DNA of 7,728 bases, taken from Chitinophagaceae bacterium UBA5175. Its GTDB lineage: Bacteria; Bacteroidota; Bacteroidia; Chitinophagales; Chitinophagaceae. The stretch lies in the NCBI GenBank assembly GCA_002413325.1, contig DHWT01000290.1, forward strand, positions 1 to 7,728, in the 5' to 3' direction. Under the pieces are notes generated by a model. The model was not told where the DNA came from. It saw only the letters and a program-made list of their open reading frames with translations, and did no database searches. Each line of letters begins with the position of its first letter. The first letter of the stretch is position 1. Below, in pieces: positions 5,376-7,728 of this stretch. The position numbers and the translations under genes are program-made.

Positions 5376-6581
5376 ATGAAAATACGGCTCCTGTATTTGA
5401 TATTTCAATTTTTCATATTCTTTTCCGGATTCAGTCAGCCATCCGTTATCCGGATTGATTCCCTTCTCCATGTTTATTATAAATCATCTGCGCCGGGCGC
5501 AGTGATTGCCATTGCGCAACATCATAAAACTCTTTTTAAAAAGGGTTATGGCGAATCGGATCTTCTTACCGGAAAACCCATAACGTCCGACGATCTTTTT
5601 AATATCGGATCGCTTACCAAACAGTTTACAGCTTTCGCTTTGCTGGATCTTTACTACCAGGGGAAATTTTCATTGACTGATACCCTGGGGAAATTTTTCA
5701 ATCTACCTCCAGGTCCTGCTTCCGTCCGGATCAGCCAGCTGCTCAGTCATTCTTCCGGAATACCAGACCATTACAGCTTCACGGACACATCCAAGATTAA
5801 ACACGCAACGGATCAGGATGTGCTGGCGGCCATTCAAAAATCGGACACCCTGTATTTCCCTTCGGGTACCCATTACCGTTACAGCAATACCGCCTACTGC
5901 CTGCTGGGCCTGTTGATAGAAAAACTCAGTGGCATATCTTATCCCCGGTTTCTCAGGGAACAGGTATTCGGACCTGCCGGAATCCGGGACGCGCAGGTGT
6001 TTCAAACAGGCCGGCCCATTCCGCGGCGGGTGACCGGTTATGACCGGGCGGAAAATGGAACGTTTATAAAATCCGATGCAGATGAATCCCTGTTTTTTTC
6101 CACGGAAGCAGACGGCGGGATATACATGTCCATGAACGATTATCTCAAATGGTGCAGGGCCCTGGAATCCGGAGTATTTTCCCGGACCCCGATGATCCGG
6201 AAGGCCTGGACCGGACAGACCCTCATCGATACCGCGCATTCCCTCTGGTATGGCGATGGCTGGTTTATCCACCGGCCGGCCGGTTCAACGCAAACCATTT
6301 ACCACACGGGATCCAATGGCGGCTTCCGCACGGTCGTCTTTCTGGTCCCGTCGCTGGATTACTGCATCAGTATTTTCTCCAACCGCTCAGACATTGACCT
6401 GGAAGAACTGGTGGCCCGGATCAATCAAATCCTTTCCATTCCCGATAATTCTTTTATCAAATCCGGACCCCTTGAATCTTTTATTCATAGTTGGCCTATT
6501 TTTGCGCCATGCAAAGAGACCAGATCGTTTTCGACCTCATTCAAAAAGAACTTGAACGCCAAAGACATGGTATTGAACTGA
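5376..6581 (+). CDS. Exported serine hydrolase, beta-lactamase / class C PBP-like family
   Basis: 401 residues from the ATG at 5376. The in-frame ATG at 5319 would place 19 extra residues before an obvious signal peptide (MKIRLLYLIFQFFIFFSGFS), so the later start is preferred. The enzyme has the three family motifs: SLTK (79-82) with nucleophile Ser79 and Lys82, YSN (169-171), and HTG (310-312) in place of KTG. LLSHSSGIPD (122-131) and the Gly-Gly loop TEADGGIYMS (243-252) are also typical. Relatives include AmpC-like beta-lactamases, D-amino-acid peptidases and esterases; the HTG form is common among non-lactamase members, so antibiotic hydrolysis should not be assumed. It acts outside the inner membrane. 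The conserved domain ends near residue 353. The last 48 residues look unlike the family, and their final 73 nt overlap glyA, suggesting a lost stop or a frameshift. Confidence 0.88.
   Translation: MKIRLLYLIFQFFIFFSGFSQPSVIRIDSLLHVYYKSSAPGAVIAIAQHHKTLFKKGYGESDLLTGKPITSDDLFNIGSLTKQFTAFALLDLYYQGKFSLTDTLGKFFNLPPGPASVRISQLLSHSSGIPDHYSFTDTSKIKHATDQDVLAAIQKSDTLYFPSGTHYRYSNTAYCLLGLLIEKLSGISYPRFLREQVFGPAGIRDAQVFQTGRPIPRRVTGYDRAENGTFIKSDADESLFFSTEADGGIYMSMNDYLKWCRALESGVFSRTPMIRKAWTGQTLIDTAHSLWYGDGWFIHRPAGSTQTIYHTGSNGGFRTVVFLVPSLDYCISIFSNRSDIDLEELVARINQILSIPDNSFIKSGPLESFIHSWPIFAPCKETRSFSTSFKKNLNAKDMVLN
6472..6504 (+). promoter_or_regulatory. glyA promoter with near-leaderless start
   Basis: TATTTTTG (6497-6504) matches the Bacteroidota -7 element TAnnTTTG perfectly and ends 4 nt before the glyA ATG. 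TTG at 6472-6474 is a possible -33 box with a 22-nt spacer, slightly long. Transcription would begin at or within a few bases of the start codon. The promoter lies inside the 3' part of the serine hydrolase gene. Confidence 0.6.
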
Positions 6582-7728
6582 TTGCTTCGGAAAATTTCAC
6601 CTCCGTTCAGGTGATGCAGGCCATGGGCAATGTAATGACCAACAAGTATGCCGAAGGGTATCCCGGCCGCCGGTATTATGGCGGGTGTGAAATTGTGGAT
6701 CAGACTGAACAGCTGGCCATTGACCGTCTGAAAAAAATTTTTGATTGCGAATACGCCAATGTGCAGCCGCATAGCGGGGCGCAGGCCAATGCAGCCGTTT
6801 GTCTGGCAGTACTTCAGCCGGGAGATAAAATTCTGGGGCTCGACCTGAGCATGGGTGGTCACCTGACCCACGGATCTGCCGTGAATTTTTCCGGCAAGTT
6901 GTACCAGCCTCATTTCTACGGTGTGAAGAAGGAAGACGGACGCGTGGACTATGAAAGCATGGAACGTGTTGCCCTGCAGGAAAAGCCCAGGCTCATTATC
7001 TGCGGCGCTTCTGCTTACAGCCGCGACTGGGATTATCCGCGTATCCGGCAGATTGCCGATAAAGCCGGGGCGCTCGTGATGTGTGATATGGCACATCCGG
7101 CAGGCCTCATTGCCAAACAATTATTAAGTTCCCCTTTCGAACATTGTCATTTTGTAACTTCCACCACTCATAAAACCCTGCGTGGTCCCCGGGGTGGCAT
7201 CATCCTGATGAAGAAGGACTTTGACAACCCCTTCGGATTAAAAGATAATAAAGGAAATATCCGCCCCATGAGCAACCTGCTGGATATGGCCGTTTTCCCG
7301 GGCATACAGGGTGGCCCGCTGGAACATGTGATCGCCGCCAAAGCCATTGCATTCGGCGAGATCCTGACAGAAGAATTTACGGACTACGCAAAACAGATCA
7401 TTGTAAACGCCCAGGCCATGAGCGCCTGCTTTTCGAAGAAAGGTTACGATATTGTTTCGGGCGGAACAGATAATCACCTGATGCTGATCGACCTGAGAAA
7501 TAAAAATATCAGTGGTAAAAAAGCGGAGATCGCCCTGGGCAAAGCAGATATTACGGTTAACAAAAACATGGTCCCTTTCGATGATAAATCAGCTTTTGTT
7601 ACTTCCGGGATCCGCGTAGGTGTGCCTGCCATTACAACCCGGGGTATGAAAACGGAACATATGAGCGGGCTGGTGGATTTTATGGATGAAGCGATTCAAA
7701 ACGCGGAAAATGAAGTGGTACTCGGTGG
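6509..7728 (+). CDS. glyA: Serine hydroxymethyltransferase (3' end outside window)
   Basis: 406 codons are visible and the frame is still open at the window edge; family members usually have about 410-430 residues, so only a short tail is missing. It is a PLP enzyme converting serine plus tetrahydrofolate to glycine plus 5,10-methylene-tetrahydrofolate, the main cytoplasmic one-carbon source. Recognisable segments are GIELIASENF (21-30), NKYAEGYPGRRYYGG (45-59), QPHSGAQAN (86-94), LSMGGHLTHG (113-122), DMAHPAGL (193-200, the Asp and His that contact PLP), the Schiff-base lysine in TSTTHKTLRGPRGG (217-230, Lys222), FPGIQGGP (263-270) and the late TSGIRVGVPAITTRG (365-379). All key residues are present. 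The start ATG directly follows a consensus promoter element and lies within the preceding gene in another frame; no ribosome binding site is seen. Confidence 0.97.
   Translation, partial: MQRDQIVFDLIQKELERQRHGIELIASENFTSVQVMQAMGNVMTNKYAEGYPGRRYYGGCEIVDQTEQLAIDRLKKIFDCEYANVQPHSGAQANAAVCLAVLQPGDKILGLDLSMGGHLTHGSAVNFSGKLYQPHFYGVKKEDGRVDYESMERVALQEKPRLIICGASAYSRDWDYPRIRQIADKAGALVMCDMAHPAGLIAKQLLSSPFEHCHFVTSTTHKTLRGPRGGIILMKKDFDNPFGLKDNKGNIRPMSNLLDMAVFPGIQGGPLEHVIAAKAIAFGEILTEEFTDYAKQIIVNAQAMSACFSKKGYDIVSGGTDNHLMLIDLRNKNISGKKAEIALGKADITVNKNMVPFDDKSAFVTSGIRVGVPAITTRGMKTEHMSGLVDFMDEAIQNAENEVVLG

Noticed and set aside
5703..6272. 189-residue minus-strand reading frame opposite the serine hydrolase
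   Set aside because: It is antisense to a gene with intact catalytic motifs and resembles no protein family.
5376..6581. Antibiotic-resistance beta-lactamase
   Set aside because: The motifs SxxK, YSN and HTG define the broad serine hydrolase family; HTG rather than KTG and the long divergent tail give no support for a true class C lactamase.
6485..7120. 211-residue minus-strand reading frame opposite glyA
   Set aside because: It is antisense to glyA, whose conserved residues are intact in the plus frame; a shadow of codon bias.

Overview
The window looks like ordinary chromosome from a member of the Bacteroidota, probably a Chitinophagaceae/Sphingobacteria-type organism. Four things point there: promoter-like TAnnTTTG elements with almost no leader before the start codon, a lack of Shine-Dalgarno sequences, short lipoproteins with an acidic or Lys/Glu-rich stretch after the lipobox Cys, and the protein families present. 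This assignment is inference; no rRNA or marker phylogeny is available here.

Layout, left to right. (1) The 3' end of an ABC exporter ATPase (1-417) is followed 3 nt later by its ABC-2/NatB-type permease (421-1755), forming a two-gene export unit. (2) A 96-nt convergent gap holds three successive seven-base repeat families, flanked by an inverted repeat made from the two gene ends. (3) An orphan lipoprotein gene lies on the minus strand (1852-2631). (4) A short AT-rich divergent promoter region (2632-2715) separates it from a plus-strand pair: a nitronate monooxygenase-like flavoprotein (2716-3678) and a small secreted or lipoprotein carboxypeptidase-regulatory-like domain protein (3675-4088), overlapping by 4 nt. 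(5) A 133-nt convergent gap again carries period-7 repeats. (6) A minus-strand sugar-phosphate nucleotidyltransferase (4222-5220) follows. (7) After a 155-nt divergent gap comes a secreted beta-lactamase-family serine hydrolase (5376-6581), whose last 73 nt overlap the start of glyA. (8) Serine hydroxymethyltransferase, glyA (6509 to the window end), is cut by the window edge.

The genes do not form one pathway. The coherent units are the ABC exporter pair and the flavoprotein/small-lipoprotein pair; the rest look like independently transcribed housekeeping or envelope genes. No RNA gene, insertion sequence, CRISPR array or phage gene was recognised, and no gene-free stretch exceeds 300 nt.

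I do not see a convincing new biological system. The most interesting non-coding signal is that both convergent gaps carry degenerate heptanucleotide tandem repeats with different core sequences but the same period. The next is the glyA promoter and start codon lying inside the end of the preceding hydrolase gene.
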